This document shows positions 51,286 to 60,885 of a stretch of DNA of 64,000 nt, piece after piece (positions within the stretch are counted from its first letter, which is position 1; each line of letters starts with the position of its first letter). The DNA comes from Myxococcales bacterium (GTDB lineage: Bacteria; Myxococcota_A; Polyangia; Haliangiales; Haliangiaceae): assembly GCA_016706545.1 (NCBI GenBank), contig JADJJK010000033.1:57279-121278 (forward strand), given 5' to 3'. The translations under genes and the position numbers were made by a program. The notes under the pieces are model-generated. The model was not told the DNA's origin. It did not search any database and saw only the letters and a list, made by a program, of their open reading frames with translations.

Positions 51286-51855
51286 TCAGTGAAACGCCTC
51301 GCCACGCGCCAGCCGAGCGACGATCGCCGCGATTCGCTTGCCGCGAGTGTCCGCGCGCTTGGCGGTCTGAAGGCGATGGTAGATCACGTATAGATTTCTT
51401 CGATCGAGCGTCTCGAAGAACGCGCTCGCCGCCGGGTCTCGCTGCAGCGCGGCGAGGAAGTCATCGGGGATGACCATCTCGGCCGATCCTGAGTACGCGC
51501 TGTCCCATCGCCCGCTTTGCCTCGCCGCCTCCACGAGGGCAAGGCCTGCGGGCTGCATGCGACCCTCCGCGATGAGCCGCTCCGCGTGCTCGCGATTTCT
51601 CTTCGACCAGCTCGACTGCGGGCGGCGCGGGGTCAAGCGCTGCAGGAACGATACGTCGTCGAGTGACCCCTTCTGACCGTCGATCCATCCCCACACCAGG
51701 GCGGCGACCACGCAGTCATTCCACGTGACCGTGGGGACCTTCGAGTGCTTCTTGAAGATGCGCACCCACAGCTCTGGCTCGCTGGCGTGGTGAGCCGCGA
51801 GCCACGCCTCGAGGTCGGCGGGCGTCTCGAAGGCGCGATAGGACGGAGCCTTCAT
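51286..51855 (-). CDS. YdeI/OmdA-family (bacteriocin-protection-like) protein
   Basis: The 189-residue protein matches YdeI/OmpD-associated family features: ELWVRIFKKHS near the start, VWGWIDGQKGSLDDVSFLQRLTPRR, SSWSKRNREHAERLIAEGRM, and the C-terminal IPDDFLAALQRDPAASAFFE segment. These are small cytosolic proteins, some linked to antimicrobial peptide resistance; the biochemistry is unclear. Its ATG lies two bases after the stop codon of the serine hydrolase gene, so they are co-transcribed. Confidence 0.85.
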   Translation of the reverse strand: MKAPSYRAFETPADLEAWLAAHHASEPELWVRIFKKHSKVPTVTWNDCVVAALVWGWIDGQKGSLDDVSFLQRLTPRRPQSSWSKRNREHAERLIAEGRMQPAGLALVEAARQSGRWDSAYSGSAEMVIPDDFLAALQRDPAASAFFETLDRRNLYVIYHRLQTAKRADTRGKRIAAIVARLARGEAFH

Positions 51856-51857
51856 GC

Positions 51858-53336
51858 TCAGGGCGTCTTGCTGGCAGCCGGGCCAGCCGGGACAGCCGGG
51901 GCAGCCGGGCCGGCCGGGGCAGCCGGCGTGCCGAGGACGGACAGCACGCCGGTGGCGGCCGAAATGATCTCGCCCTCGTCGAGGTTGCGAGTGGCGTCGT
52001 TGACCCCCACGATCGCGACGAACCAGGCGCCGTCGGTGCGCTGCAGCAAGTACGCGAGGTAGATCACGCCGGGCTCGGAGCCGCCCTTGAAGCCAACGTA
52101 TCGCCACTGGCTCCGGTCGAGGTCGACGCCTTGACCCTTGCCGAGGGCCGCGAGGAGCTCGCTCTGCGGATCCAGCTCGCCGCGCGCGGCGAGGGCGGCG
52201 AGCGTGCGGCACACCTCGGGCCCGCTGGCGAACCACTCGAGGTCGAGCGCGCGGGGCGCGGTCCAGGCCGCCACCGCGGCGGCCAGATCGATGGGGCGCT
52301 GGCGCAGTTCGGCAAGGAGCTTGCGCTTGGCGGCGACCGTGGCCTTGCGGTACGCGGCGAGCTCCTCGGCGGTGGCGGAGATCTTGAGGCCGAAGAGGTC
52401 GCGCGTCCGCAGGTAGGGGAGGTGCATCGCCGGCGCGCCATGCTTGGCGAGGGAGAGCGCGCGCGCCAGGCCGGCGTCGCCGATGAACTCGATCAGGTGG
52501 TCAGTCGCGGTGTTGTCGCTGATCGAGATCATCTGGGTGGCGTATTCGCGCAGCGTGTACTCGGTGCCGGCGGCGACGTCTTGCATGATGCCCGAGGGCA
52601 GGCTCTTGGACTCGTCTCGGATCGGGAGCTTCTTGTCCCAGGTGAGGGTCTTGTCCTTGCGCAGCTTCTCATCGAGCGCGAGCAGGACCCAGAGCTTGGA
52701 GGTGGAGGCGATGGCCAGGCGTTGTTCTCCCCCGCTGCGAAACACCGGCGAACACGCGCCGCGGTCGAGCTTGGCCACGTACACCTGGTGCTTTTCGCCC
52801 GTCTTGGCGAGCCGGTCCACCGCCTCCTGGTAGCTGCGCGGCGGCGCTGCGGTGGCCACCGGCTTGATCAGCAGCCCGTCGATCTTGCGCGGCGTGGTCG
52901 CGGACATGACGATGTCGACGCGCATCCCGCCGGCCTTGGTGGTCAGCCACGCGGACAGCTCCAGCGGCGCCTTGCCCTCTTGCTTGGTCACGCTGACCGG
53001 CGGTAGCTGCTGTTGCAAGGCGGTGAAGATCTGCACCACCTGGCTGGCCGGCACCTGCTGCAGGAAGGTGGAGGAGAAGCGCGCCTCTACCTCGGCGAGC
53101 GAGAGCGGCCCAGCCGCCAGCGAGGTGAGAAACCAGCGCAGGGTGTCTTCAGCGGAGGGGTCCGTGGCGGTGGTGGGCAGCGCAGGCGCCGCGGGGGCTG
53201 CCCCATCGGGCGCGTCACCGTCCGCCAGGGGAGCGGCCGGCGGTGTCTGGGGGGCGGTCTTGGTTGCAGGCGGAGCGCCACCGCCGCAGGCTGAAGCGAC
53301 CGCGAGCAGCGAGGTGAGCAAAAGAAGAGCGCGCAT
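51858..53336 (-). CDS. Class A beta-lactamase-like serine hydrolase lipoprotein
   Basis: The 492-residue protein has a lipobox (AVASAC), a long Ala/Pro/Thr linker and an N-terminal accessory domain of about 100 residues. A penicillin-binding/beta-lactamase-fold domain follows with STSK (SxxK nucleophile), SISDNTATD (SxN) and FKGGSEPG (KTG equivalent as KGG). The C-terminal tail is a run of 9-base repeats coding for AAPAGP-type units (about 51,870-51,920). It may be a D,D-peptidase, esterase or lactamase on the outer face of the cell. It heads a two-gene operon with the YdeI/OmdA gene. Confidence 0.85.
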   Translation of the reverse strand: MRALLLLTSLLAVASACGGGAPPATKTAPQTPPAAPLADGDAPDGAAPAAPALPTTATDPSAEDTLRWFLTSLAAGPLSLAEVEARFSSTFLQQVPASQVVQIFTALQQQLPPVSVTKQEGKAPLELSAWLTTKAGGMRVDIVMSATTPRKIDGLLIKPVATAAPPRSYQEAVDRLAKTGEKHQVYVAKLDRGACSPVFRSGGEQRLAIASTSKLWVLLALDEKLRKDKTLTWDKKLPIRDESKSLPSGIMQDVAAGTEYTLREYATQMISISDNTATDHLIEFIGDAGLARALSLAKHGAPAMHLPYLRTRDLFGLKISATAEELAAYRKATVAAKRKLLAELRQRPIDLAAAVAAWTAPRALDLEWFASGPEVCRTLAALAARGELDPQSELLAALGKGQGVDLDRSQWRYVGFKGGSEPGVIYLAYLLQRTDGAWFVAIVGVNDATRNLDEGEIISAATGVLSVLGTPAAPAGPAAPAVPAGPAASKTP

Positions 53337-53441
53337 GGCTTCGTGATACCACGCGCCTGGCCCGCGGGGGCGGCGGCGCCGCGCGGGGCGCGCCGGTCCT
53401 CGGGGCGGATCCGCCGGGCGCGCCGCGAGGACGCGCTGTGG

Positions 53442-54203
53442 TCAGGACGCCGGCGCGGCGGGCGCCGAGACGGCCGGCGCGGCGTTGACGACCACGGGCA
53501 ACTTGGACCGCCACTTCGCCCACAGCGCAGGGCTCGTCACCAGCTCGCACATGACGTGCGCGACGTTGGCCATGTTCGTGGCGCCAGGAGAGAACACGGT
53601 GTCCACCAGGCCCTCGTGCATCGCGTACTCGGAGACCTCGCCTTCTTGCAGCGAGTCCGGGCGCACCACCGCCCACTCGACGAAGGCGTGCTCTGGCCCG
53701 ATCTTCTCGACGAGGAAGTCCGCCGCCCGCTGGTTGTCCTTGGCAGGAGGCAGCAAGCCGCGGAGCAGCCACAGGAACGCCCGCTCCAGCGCGCCGCGAC
53801 GGGGATCCAGCGCGCGGGACCGATGGACGGAGACGCTGGTCATGAGGATGAACTTGACCGGGGCAGCCGGTCGCAGCGCCGCGATGGCCTGGCACAGCCT
53901 CGCGGTCGCGCGCGCCACCAGATCGCGCGGGGCTCCATAGATCCCCTTGAGGCTGATCACATGCCCCAGGCATGACAGCACGGCGTCGCAGCCGCGAAGA
54001 TGGCGTTGCAGCTCTTCGTCGGAGAGCGCCAGCACGCTGGCCTCGATGAGCGTCAGGTTCGGGTGCTCGGCGAGCGAGGCCGGCAGCTTGCTGCGCGATC
54101 GCACGATGGCGCGTACGCTGACGCCGCGCTGGAGCAGTTGCTGCAGCGCACGCTTGCCAGTTCGGCCGGTGCCGCCAACGAGGAGAACGGTCTGCGTGGG
54201 CAT
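53442..54203 (-). CDS. NmrA-type NAD(P)-binding oxidoreductase-like protein
   Basis: The 253-residue protein begins with the atypical SDR dinucleotide motif VLLVGGTGRTGKRALQQLL and continues AIVRSRSKL, CDAVLSCLGHVIS and FILMTSVSVHRS, as in NmrA/NAD(P)H-binding epimerase-like proteins. The usual YxxxK catalytic pair is not evident, so it may be a sensor or a weak reductase. The C-terminus is Ala/Pro/Val-rich. It stands alone between the hydrolase operon and the DUF1501 gene. Confidence 0.8.
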   Translation of the reverse strand: MPTQTVLLVGGTGRTGKRALQQLLQRGVSVRAIVRSRSKLPASLAEHPNLTLIEASVLALSDEELQRHLRGCDAVLSCLGHVISLKGIYGAPRDLVARATARLCQAIAALRPAAPVKFILMTSVSVHRSRALDPRRGALERAFLWLLRGLLPPAKDNQRAADFLVEKIGPEHAFVEWAVVRPDSLQEGEVSEYAMHEGLVDTVFSPGATNMANVAHVMCELVTSPALWAKWRSKLPVVVNAAPAVSAPAAPAS

Positions 54204-54336
54204 GTCCAGGCTCCTTCTGCGGGGCGCTGGGACGCCCCTGTGACGTCCTCGCTCCCCATCGCAGCAGGAGATACCGCGAGCGCCGCCGTCTCGTCATGCT
54301 GCACAACGTCGCACGCGGCGACCGCCGCGCCCTTCG

Positions 54337-55587
54337 CTACGCCAGCACGTTGAGGTACGGCCCGCTCCCGCCGAGCTGGCCCCAGAACGCGGCGTTGACC
54401 GTCGCTGCCGGCAGGAGGAGGTGATGCTCGAGGATCTCGGCCATCACCACGCGGTAGTCGTGAACCAGCTCCAGCGCGGTGCTGCCGTCGATCGGCGAGG
54501 GCAGGCTCCAGCGGGGACGACCGAGGTAACCGGCGCTGCCGAACGCGCGCACCGGTCCGCCCATCAGCATCATCAGCCCGCCGCGGCCGTGATCGGTGCC
54601 GGCGCTCGCGTTCTCCTTCACGGTGCGGCCGAACTCGGACATCACCACCACCACGGTAGAGCTCCACAGGCCCCGCGAGATCAGGTCGGCGCGGAAGGCG
54701 GCGAGGTTGGTGGCGAGGTCCTTCACGCTGGCGTACAGCCCAGTGGCGGCGCTCGCGTTGTTGGTGCTCTGGGACGTGTGGGTGTCCCAGGGCTGGCCGC
54801 CTTCCACAGCCATGAGGCTCGGCGCCAGCGAGGTGGCGGCGAGCCGCGCTGCGAGCGCTAGCCTGCCGGCGAACCCGCTCGACGCGAGATATCCATGGCG
54901 TGAGGTCAGGGTGGCCAAGGTCTCCCCGCCGAGCTCCGAGGCGAGCACGTCGCCGCTGGCGAGCGCCTGGCGAGCGAGCGCGTCTACCCTGGCATCCCCG
55001 GCCTCGCCCGCCGCGACCTGATACATGGCCAGGCGCTGCGCTCGCGACCACCCCGGCTTGACGCCGGTGTCTGAGTAGCCAGCCAGGAGGCGCGCCGGAT
55101 CCGACAGCACGAGCGGGTTCGCGCCAGCGAGGCTGCGCGGCGCCGTGCGGTGGACCGCGCAGGTCTGCAGGCCGGCGGCGAGCGCGACGCTGGCGAGGAA
55201 CCCGCGCGAGGCCGCCCCGCCGGTGTCGCCGGTCTCGATGCGGTGTTGCTGATCGAAGTGCGAGCGCGTGTCGCTGACGCCGCCAGCGTGCAAGACGAAG
55301 GTGAGATTGGCGAGGCCAGCGCTGGTCACGAGCGGCGCCATCGCAGGATGCGCCTGCAGGTCTGGTGACAGCGAGATGCCACCGGCCAGCGCGAGGGTGG
55401 GGCGCCATTGCGCCAGCGTGGTCGCGGCCGCGCCAGCGGGGGACACCAGGCTCAGCGCATCCGCGCCTCCGCGCAGCATGACGAAGACCAGGCGCCGCCC
55501 GCCTGCTGCGGCGCGCGCTGGCTGTCCCGGCAGAAACGAGAGGCCAAGGCTAGCCAAGGTCGAGGTGAGGAACGTGCGTCGTCGCAT
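54337..55587 (-). CDS. DUF1501 secreted protein (Tat signal)
   Basis: The 416-residue protein starts with a twin-arginine signal, MRRRTFLTSTLASLGLSFLPG. The DUF1501 body shows FVMLRGGADALSLVSP, SHFDQQHRIETGD, GGQPWDTHTSQ, VVVVMSEFGRTVKENAS and DHGRGGLMMLMGG. The family has an alkaline-phosphatase/sulfatase-like fold and nearly always sits next to DUF1800, as here. The exact reaction is unknown. It starts two bases after the DUF1800 stop, so the two are cotranslated or at least co-transcribed. Confidence 0.9.
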   Translation of the reverse strand: MRRRTFLTSTLASLGLSFLPGQPARAAAGGRRLVFVMLRGGADALSLVSPAGAAATTLAQWRPTLALAGGISLSPDLQAHPAMAPLVTSAGLANLTFVLHAGGVSDTRSHFDQQHRIETGDTGGAASRGFLASVALAAGLQTCAVHRTAPRSLAGANPLVLSDPARLLAGYSDTGVKPGWSRAQRLAMYQVAAGEAGDARVDALARQALASGDVLASELGGETLATLTSRHGYLASSGFAGRLALAARLAATSLAPSLMAVEGGQPWDTHTSQSTNNASAATGLYASVKDLATNLAAFRADLISRGLWSSTVVVVMSEFGRTVKENASAGTDHGRGGLMMLMGGPVRAFGSAGYLGRPRWSLPSPIDGSTALELVHDYRVVMAEILEHHLLLPAATVNAAFWGQLGGSGPYLNVLA

Positions 55588-55589
55588 GG

Positions 55590-57488
55590 CTATCTCCACA
55601 GCAGCGCAGCGCTGCCCAGCAGGGGGCCGATCACCGTGTCGTTGCTGCGCTTGACGGTGGGGTCGCTTGAATGAAACGCCCAGGACGCCACGGTGGCGAA
55701 CACCGCGCGCAGCGTGTTGAGGTGTGACGCTGGCAACACGTACGGCGGCGCCGGCGTGCCTCCGGTCGTGACCTTGGACAGCCGCAGCTGCGTCTCCAGG
55801 AACCAGGTGAGCGCCGCGTTGGAAGAAGTGGCGCTGCGCTTGGCGTCGAGCGCGGTGCGATACGTCCTGGCGGCGAGGTCCGTGCGATACGTCTCGCCCA
55901 GGTGCGCCAGCGCGCCTGCCGTGTCGACGCCGAGCCGGGACACGTCATCGAGGTACCCCGAGGACAGGTAGGCCGCGCCGTCCATCGGGTACCCGGTTGG
56001 CGGCGCGATGGAGCCGCGCGGCACGCCCAGCAAGGTGCGGGCGCGGCTGCCGAACTCGCGCAGCACCCGGTACGAGCCCTGTGCTCGCAGCGCGGTGAGC
56101 GCGTCGATCGCGGACTGCGGGGTGAGCGCCGACAGCGTGAACGGCGCCTCGGTGAGCCCGGCCGCCACGGTCGCGTTGTGCAGGTCCAGCAGGCTCGCGC
56201 CGAGCAGGCGCGCCGCGGCGGCGACCAGCTCGATGGGCCCGCGCAGGAGGACCCGCGCGTTGGCCGCCTGCCAGAACGCGGGGCGCTCGAGCAACGCGCG
56301 CGCCATCGCCGGCAACGCTCCGCCCGCGCCCCACGCCGCCGCGCACGCGCCGGCCGCTGCCGGGGCCAGCCCCGGCGCGTAGAAGCGCTCGCTGAGCTTC
56401 TTGCACAGGTGGGCGCGCGTCGCGCTGTGATCTGCCAGCGCCGTGAGGATCGCGGCGACCCGCGCCTCTCCGCCTGGCGGGTAGGGGCGTCCAAGGATGG
56501 TCAGCGTGCGCGGCGACGCGAGCAGGCTGTTGTAGACAAAGCCGTCCGGAGTCGGAGGCGTGGTGTTGTACGGGGCGGCGTTCCAGCCGCACAGCGCGGA
56601 GGCCATGGCCTCGACGTCGGCCTGCGAGTACACGCCCCGGTCTGGGCCGACGCCGAGCGTATGCAGCTCGAGGAGCTCACGCGCCAGGTTCTGGTTGCTC
56701 GCCGCGTCGGTCACCGGATCGCAGCGGTTGGTCATGTTGTCGAGGTAGGTGATGAGCCCCGGGTGCCGCAGCGCCGTGCGCAGCAGCTCGGCGAAGGTGT
56801 GGCCCTGCGCGCGTCGCACCACCTCGGGGAAGCCGTCGACGCCGTGGTAGTAGTTCGCGATCCGCTCGATGTTGACGTTGAAGTGGTTGAGCCAGAACTC
56901 GGAGAGCACCTCCTCCAGGTTCACCTGCACGTCGGCGAGGACGCCGCTGGGCTCGACGCGCTGCGAGCCCACCAGCTCGCGCAGCATCTTGTACCAGACC
57001 AGCGAGGTGCGGGCCTCGAAGGACAGGTTGCCATACGCATTGAGCGTCGCGTCCTCGGGCGCCTGCCGAAGGCGCCACAGGGTCGCGTTGAGCTCGGCGC
57101 GCGCAAACATCGTGAGCGGCAGGAGGCCGCGGCGCACCCGCGCGAGCTGCGAGGTGTCGGTGCGCGTCCCAAGCGCGGCTAGCTGACGTGCCAGCTCGTC
57201 GGCGAGGAACACCGTCGTACAGTCGTTGGCCCGATCGATGGTCAGCGGCCCGACGGGGCTTGGGCCGTAGCCCAGGCGCGAGGCCGCGTGGTGCAGGAGC
57301 TGAGGATCGGACAGCCCTCCCTGGGTTCGAGCGGTCGCGATCGCGTCGTAGATCGCGACCCCGGCGGCGGGGCGGATCGTGCAACGACCCTGCGCGTCGA
57401 CGCTGCCGAGCTGCGCCATGGTGATCTGCGCGCTCGCGCGCGCCGACACGAGCATCGCGGCCAGGATCAGCAGCCCGCGCCAGCTCAT
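55590..57488 (-). CDS. DUF1800 secreted protein
   Basis: The 632-residue protein has a signal peptide (MSWRGLLILAAMLVSARASAQ). Characteristic DUF1800 segments follow: LLHHAASRLGYGPSP, EVLSEFWLNHFNVN, ITYLDNMTNRCDP, SNQNLARELLELHTLGVG and VEAMASALCGWN. Its function is unknown; it is almost always paired with DUF1501 and likely exported. The start ATG overlaps the stop of the small membrane-anchored protein upstream (ATGA). Confidence 0.9.
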   Translation of the reverse strand: MSWRGLLILAAMLVSARASAQITMAQLGSVDAQGRCTIRPAAGVAIYDAIATARTQGGLSDPQLLHHAASRLGYGPSPVGPLTIDRANDCTTVFLADELARQLAALGTRTDTSQLARVRRGLLPLTMFARAELNATLWRLRQAPEDATLNAYGNLSFEARTSLVWYKMLRELVGSQRVEPSGVLADVQVNLEEVLSEFWLNHFNVNIERIANYYHGVDGFPEVVRRAQGHTFAELLRTALRHPGLITYLDNMTNRCDPVTDAASNQNLARELLELHTLGVGPDRGVYSQADVEAMASALCGWNAAPYNTTPPTPDGFVYNSLLASPRTLTILGRPYPPGGEARVAAILTALADHSATRAHLCKKLSERFYAPGLAPAAAGACAAAWGAGGALPAMARALLERPAFWQAANARVLLRGPIELVAAAARLLGASLLDLHNATVAAGLTEAPFTLSALTPQSAIDALTALRAQGSYRVLREFGSRARTLLGVPRGSIAPPTGYPMDGAAYLSSGYLDDVSRLGVDTAGALAHLGETYRTDLAARTYRTALDAKRSATSSNAALTWFLETQLRLSKVTTGGTPAPPYVLPASHLNTLRAVFATVASWAFHSSDPTVKRSNDTVIGPLLGSAALLWR

Positions 57489-57919
57489 GGCTGCTCCTGG
57501 GGCGCCATCGGCTCCTGGCGTTCGAGCACGTCGAACTGCCGGGTGGCGGCGAGCTGTCGGACCAGCTGGCGGTGCTGATCTGGCGAGAGGTCCCTCGCGG
57601 CCAGGTAGCCGGCTGCCTCATGCCGCACCCACTCGAGGTCTGCGGCTTCGAGCCCGGCGCCCAGTTCGGCGGGGACAAGGGCCAAGATGGCGGAGAGCTC
57701 CGGCGTCGCTGCGCCCGCCGGTCCAGGAGCTGGCGTAGGCGCAAGGGCAGGCGAGGAGGGCCGCGCGGTCGGCGGGGCCAGGGCGCGGGCCCCGCGGGTG
57801 CCGGCGGCGCTGGACGTGCCGGGCGCGGGGCGGTCGCCGCTCCGTCCCAAGCTCCAACCAAGCGTGACGGCCGCCGCGAGAGCCGCCCCGGCGGCCAGGG
57901 AGGTGAGGCGAGGAGACAT
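57485..57919 (-). CDS. Small membrane-anchored protein, unknown
   Basis: The 144-residue product has one N-terminal transmembrane segment (SLAAGAALAAAVTLGWSLG), an Ala/Pro-rich spacer, and a C-terminal about 60-residue helical domain ending LAATRQFDVLERQEPMAPQ. I recognise no family. The frame stays open and protein-like some 30 residues upstream of ATG 57919 (GSLIPREDGEAPPSS), so a non-standard upstream start is possible. It overlaps the DUF1800 gene start and probably assists that pair in the envelope. Confidence 0.55.
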   Translation of the reverse strand: MSPRLTSLAAGAALAAAVTLGWSLGRSGDRPAPGTSSAAGTRGARALAPPTARPSSPALAPTPAPGPAGAATPELSAILALVPAELGAGLEAADLEWVRHEAAGYLAARDLSPDQHRQLVRQLAATRQFDVLERQEPMAPQEQP

Positions 57920-58002
57920 CCGAGGTAGTACGGTGGAGCTCGGCGGGGCCTCCCCGTCCTCGCGCGGGATGAGCGAGCCGTCTCGTGTGCCGCTGGTGGC
58001 GG

Positions 58003-58947
58003 TCAGCTCATCGCGAGAAACATCAGCGTCGCCACCACGCCCGCGGCCGTGATCCACCAGGTGAGCAAGGTCAAGGTCAGCCCCACGGCGGCGCCGACGA
58101 GGGCGCCAGCGGTGAGCGCGGTCGCCCACTGCCGGCGGCGCTTGCGACGCGCGAGCGTCTGCTGCGCGCTCGCCAGCTCGGTCGTGCGTCGCTCGGTCCT
58201 GCGTTGTGCCGGCGAGGCTGGGTCGCCGCGGTACGCCGCGCCTTGCTCTTCGTTGCGGAGCGCGGCTTGCGCGGCGGCCTCGGCCGCAGCGAACGCGGCC
58301 TCCACGCCGCTGGCGAGGCTGGCCGCCAGCCGCAGCGCCTGCTGCGCTCGCTCGAAGTCGAGCAGCCAGCCCTTGATGACGAACGTGAACCGCGGAACGA
58401 CATCCTCGACGAGGCGCAGCTCGGTCGCGCCCAGTCGGAGCAGCTCGGCTTGCGCCTCGGCGTGGATCAGTCGCTCCACCACCTCCGCGGGTGCCACCAG
58501 CGCGTCCCACCGCGGATTCCAGGCTGACGCGCTGGCCGACGCGCTGTCCGAGGCGCTGGCCGACGCGGGCGCTCGCTCACTCCACGGCCAGCGGCGGCGC
58601 ACGACATCGACGACCAGCGGATAGGAGGCGCCGAGCTCGGCGGAGATCTCGGTGCGCCGGAAGGGAAACCACGCGCCGAGCGCGCTGTTGCGCGAGAGGC
58701 TCGCCTCCTGATACCGCAACGACGCATGCACGCCGAGGTCGCGCCCCCACGCCATCGCTTCACCGTCGTCGTGGGTGTCACCCAGAAACGTGCCCAGGCG
58801 AAACAGCGTCGCGCGGCGCCGCGCGACCAACACGCTGCGCCACAGCGCCGGCGCCAGCAGCACCAGCAGCGCAGCGAGCGCCCCGTACATGATCCACATG
58901 ACATGGATAGTAGCAGGGGCCAAGCGGCGCTGCCCGCGTTCGTTCAC
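58003..58947 (-). CDS. Membrane protein with coiled-coil domain, unknown
   Basis: The product has an N-terminal membrane helix (MYGALAALLVLLAPALW). A soluble middle part is interrupted by an Ala/Ser/Asp repeat (about 58,495-58,570), a long Ala/Glu/Arg-rich helix follows, and two helices form the C-terminus (TALTAGALVGAAVGLTLTLLTWW and AAGVVATLMFLAMS). No family is recognised. GTG 58947 overlaps the DUF885 gene stop by GTGA; ATG 58899 is an alternative start and lies right at the first helix. Position in the run suggests an envelope role. Confidence 0.6.
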   Translation of the reverse strand: MNERGQRRLAPATIHVMWIMYGALAALLVLLAPALWRSVLVARRRATLFRLGTFLGDTHDDGEAMAWGRDLGVHASLRYQEASLSRNSALGAWFPFRRTEISAELGASYPLVVDVVRRRWPWSERAPASASASDSASASASAWNPRWDALVAPAEVVERLIHAEAQAELLRLGATELRLVEDVVPRFTFVIKGWLLDFERAQQALRLAASLASGVEAAFAAAEAAAQAALRNEEQGAAYRGDPASPAQRRTERRTTELASAQQTLARRKRRRQWATALTAGALVGAAVGLTLTLLTWWITAAGVVATLMFLAMS

Positions 58948-60719
58948 CTGGCGTCGAGCAGGTATCGGCGCAGGTGCTTCACGGCGATCGAGCCGTGGCC
59001 GATCAGCGCCTCGTTGAACGCGCGCTGGCTGAACTTGTCGCCCACCTTCGCGCGGTGGTCGCGCTCGAGGTCCTCGATCTCGACGAGCCCAAGGAAGTAC
59101 TGCACGAGCTGCGTCGAATCGAGCTTGGCGCGCACCAGCTTCTTCTCGGCGACCGCGCGCTCCTGGAACCCCTCCTCCACCATGAACCTCACCGCCTCCT
59201 CGTCGGTCATCGTGCCAGACTGTAGCTTGATGTCGATGAGCGAGTTGGTCGCCACCACCATGGCGCCGCGCAAGTCGAAGAACCGGAAGCGGTCATTGTC
59301 TCGCTCGCCCCAGCCCAGCTTGACCATCAGGCTGGTGCCATAGACCGCCCAGCCCTCCACCATCGCCGCGTTCCACAGCACCGCGCGCAGCGGGTTTGGG
59401 TCCTTGCGCGAGTAGCTGAACTGGGTGTGGTGGCCCGGGTAGGCCTCGTGCGCGGCCACCAGCTGCACCTCGTAGTTGTTTTGCCCGCGCAGGTACGACT
59501 CGATCTTGTCGGCTGGCCAGGTGTCATCGACCGGATCGACGTAGTAGGTGGAGCGCCAGGTGGGCGCCTTGAGGAGCACGCCGGGCGCCAGGTACTCCGC
59601 GCCGGTGGCGCCGCGCTTGAACAGCGGCATGGGCTCGACCACCAGCGTCTCCTTCGCTGGCAGCGCCAGCAGGTCGTGCTTGACGATGAACGCGCGCAGG
59701 TTGTCCAGGTTGGCCGCGTGCGCGGTCACCAGCGCCGCGGGCAGGGGGTGGTCCTTCGACAGCTCGGCCTTGACCCGCTCGATCGTCCGCTTCTGCGTGG
59801 CGGCGTCGGAGCTGGCTGACGGCTGCGCTTCCTTGGGCCACATCTGGCCGTGCAGCTTGCGCGCCACGTCGAACAAGCTGGTCCTGGCCGCCGCGAAGCG
59901 CCGCTCGGCGCGCAGGGTCACCTCGTCGGTGGACAGCACGGTCTGCAGCGCCAGCGGGAACTTCTTGGCGTAGAGCTGGGCGCCCAGCCGCCAGTCGCCG
60001 TCGGCGCGCTTCGCGAGCTTGGTCTCGAGGAACGTCTGGTAGGTGTGCAGCGCGGCCACCGCGCGCCGGCGCGCCGCCTCACCCTTTGGGTCCTTGTCGA
60101 GGAAGGCCTTGACCTCCGTGTCGAAGAACTGGATGCGACCTTTGTTGCCGGTGATCGCGCGCTCGAGCATGATCTTCGCGGGGTGGCGCTTGCCGGTGGA
60201 CAGCGCGCGCGTCTCCACCGCCAGGTACCTCGGCAGCGCCACCATCTGCTCGGTCACGCTCTTGCGGCGGAGGTCTTCGGACGCGAAGTCGCCGTGGATG
60301 ATATCGGACAGCCGCCCGGCCACGATCTCGCGCGGGTCGTAGTACGGGAACGAGTCATGGAGGCGCGGATCCCACTCCCAGTCGCGGATCTCGCGCAGGT
60401 ACAAGAGCTCCAGCGCGATGGCGTCCGACAAGATCTGCTTGTCGATGTCGGCGTCGAGCGTGGGCGTGGCCGCGGCGGCCAGCGCCTTCTGCAACGCGGA
60501 CAGCTCACGCTCGCGCGCCTTGAGCGCGGCTGGCGAGTGGTCCGGCAGCTTGCCGTCGTAGCGGTGCTCTCCCATGAACGTCGCCAGGTGCGGCTTGGCG
60601 CGAAAGAGCCCCTCCAGGTAGCGCGTGGCCAGGCTGTCGATGGTCGGCGCGTCAGCGAACGCTGGCTCGGCCAGGAGCGGCAGCAGGAGCAAGAACGGGA
60701 GCACGGTCAGGGTGCGCAT
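58944..60719 (-). CDS. DUF885-family secreted metallopeptidase-like protein
   Basis: The 591-residue protein has a signal peptide (MRTLTVLPFLLLLPLLAEPAFA) and the DUF885 hallmark HEAYPGHHTQ (about 59,430-59,460), a gluzincin-type zinc motif. The C-terminal half adds GWAVYGTSLM and FFDLRGAMVVATNSLIDIKL, also typical, with the Glu of MVEGWA as the probable third ligand. It is probably a periplasmic or secreted peptidase. It is the first gene of the minus-strand run leading to DUF1800/DUF1501 and is divergent from the LamG lipoprotein gene. Confidence 0.88.
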   Translation of the reverse strand: MRTLTVLPFLLLLPLLAEPAFADAPTIDSLATRYLEGLFRAKPHLATFMGEHRYDGKLPDHSPAALKARERELSALQKALAAAATPTLDADIDKQILSDAIALELLYLREIRDWEWDPRLHDSFPYYDPREIVAGRLSDIIHGDFASEDLRRKSVTEQMVALPRYLAVETRALSTGKRHPAKIMLERAITGNKGRIQFFDTEVKAFLDKDPKGEAARRRAVAALHTYQTFLETKLAKRADGDWRLGAQLYAKKFPLALQTVLSTDEVTLRAERRFAAARTSLFDVARKLHGQMWPKEAQPSASSDAATQKRTIERVKAELSKDHPLPAALVTAHAANLDNLRAFIVKHDLLALPAKETLVVEPMPLFKRGATGAEYLAPGVLLKAPTWRSTYYVDPVDDTWPADKIESYLRGQNNYEVQLVAAHEAYPGHHTQFSYSRKDPNPLRAVLWNAAMVEGWAVYGTSLMVKLGWGERDNDRFRFFDLRGAMVVATNSLIDIKLQSGTMTDEEAVRFMVEEGFQERAVAEKKLVRAKLDSTQLVQYFLGLVEIEDLERDHRAKVGDKFSQRAFNEALIGHGSIAVKHLRRYLLDAR

Positions 60720-60885
60720 CGCCAAGCAGTGAACCACAGCCGCCAAAGCGGCGCACCTGCCTCCTGGGCTCAGCCAGCGGTGGCCGAGGTTGTCGGCCGC
60801 GCCCGACAGGTGCAGGGTGAAGGCCGGGGGTCAGTCGCCGCACCGGAGGGCCAATCGTGCGACTTCGCAGCGCTCGGAGGCCGGC

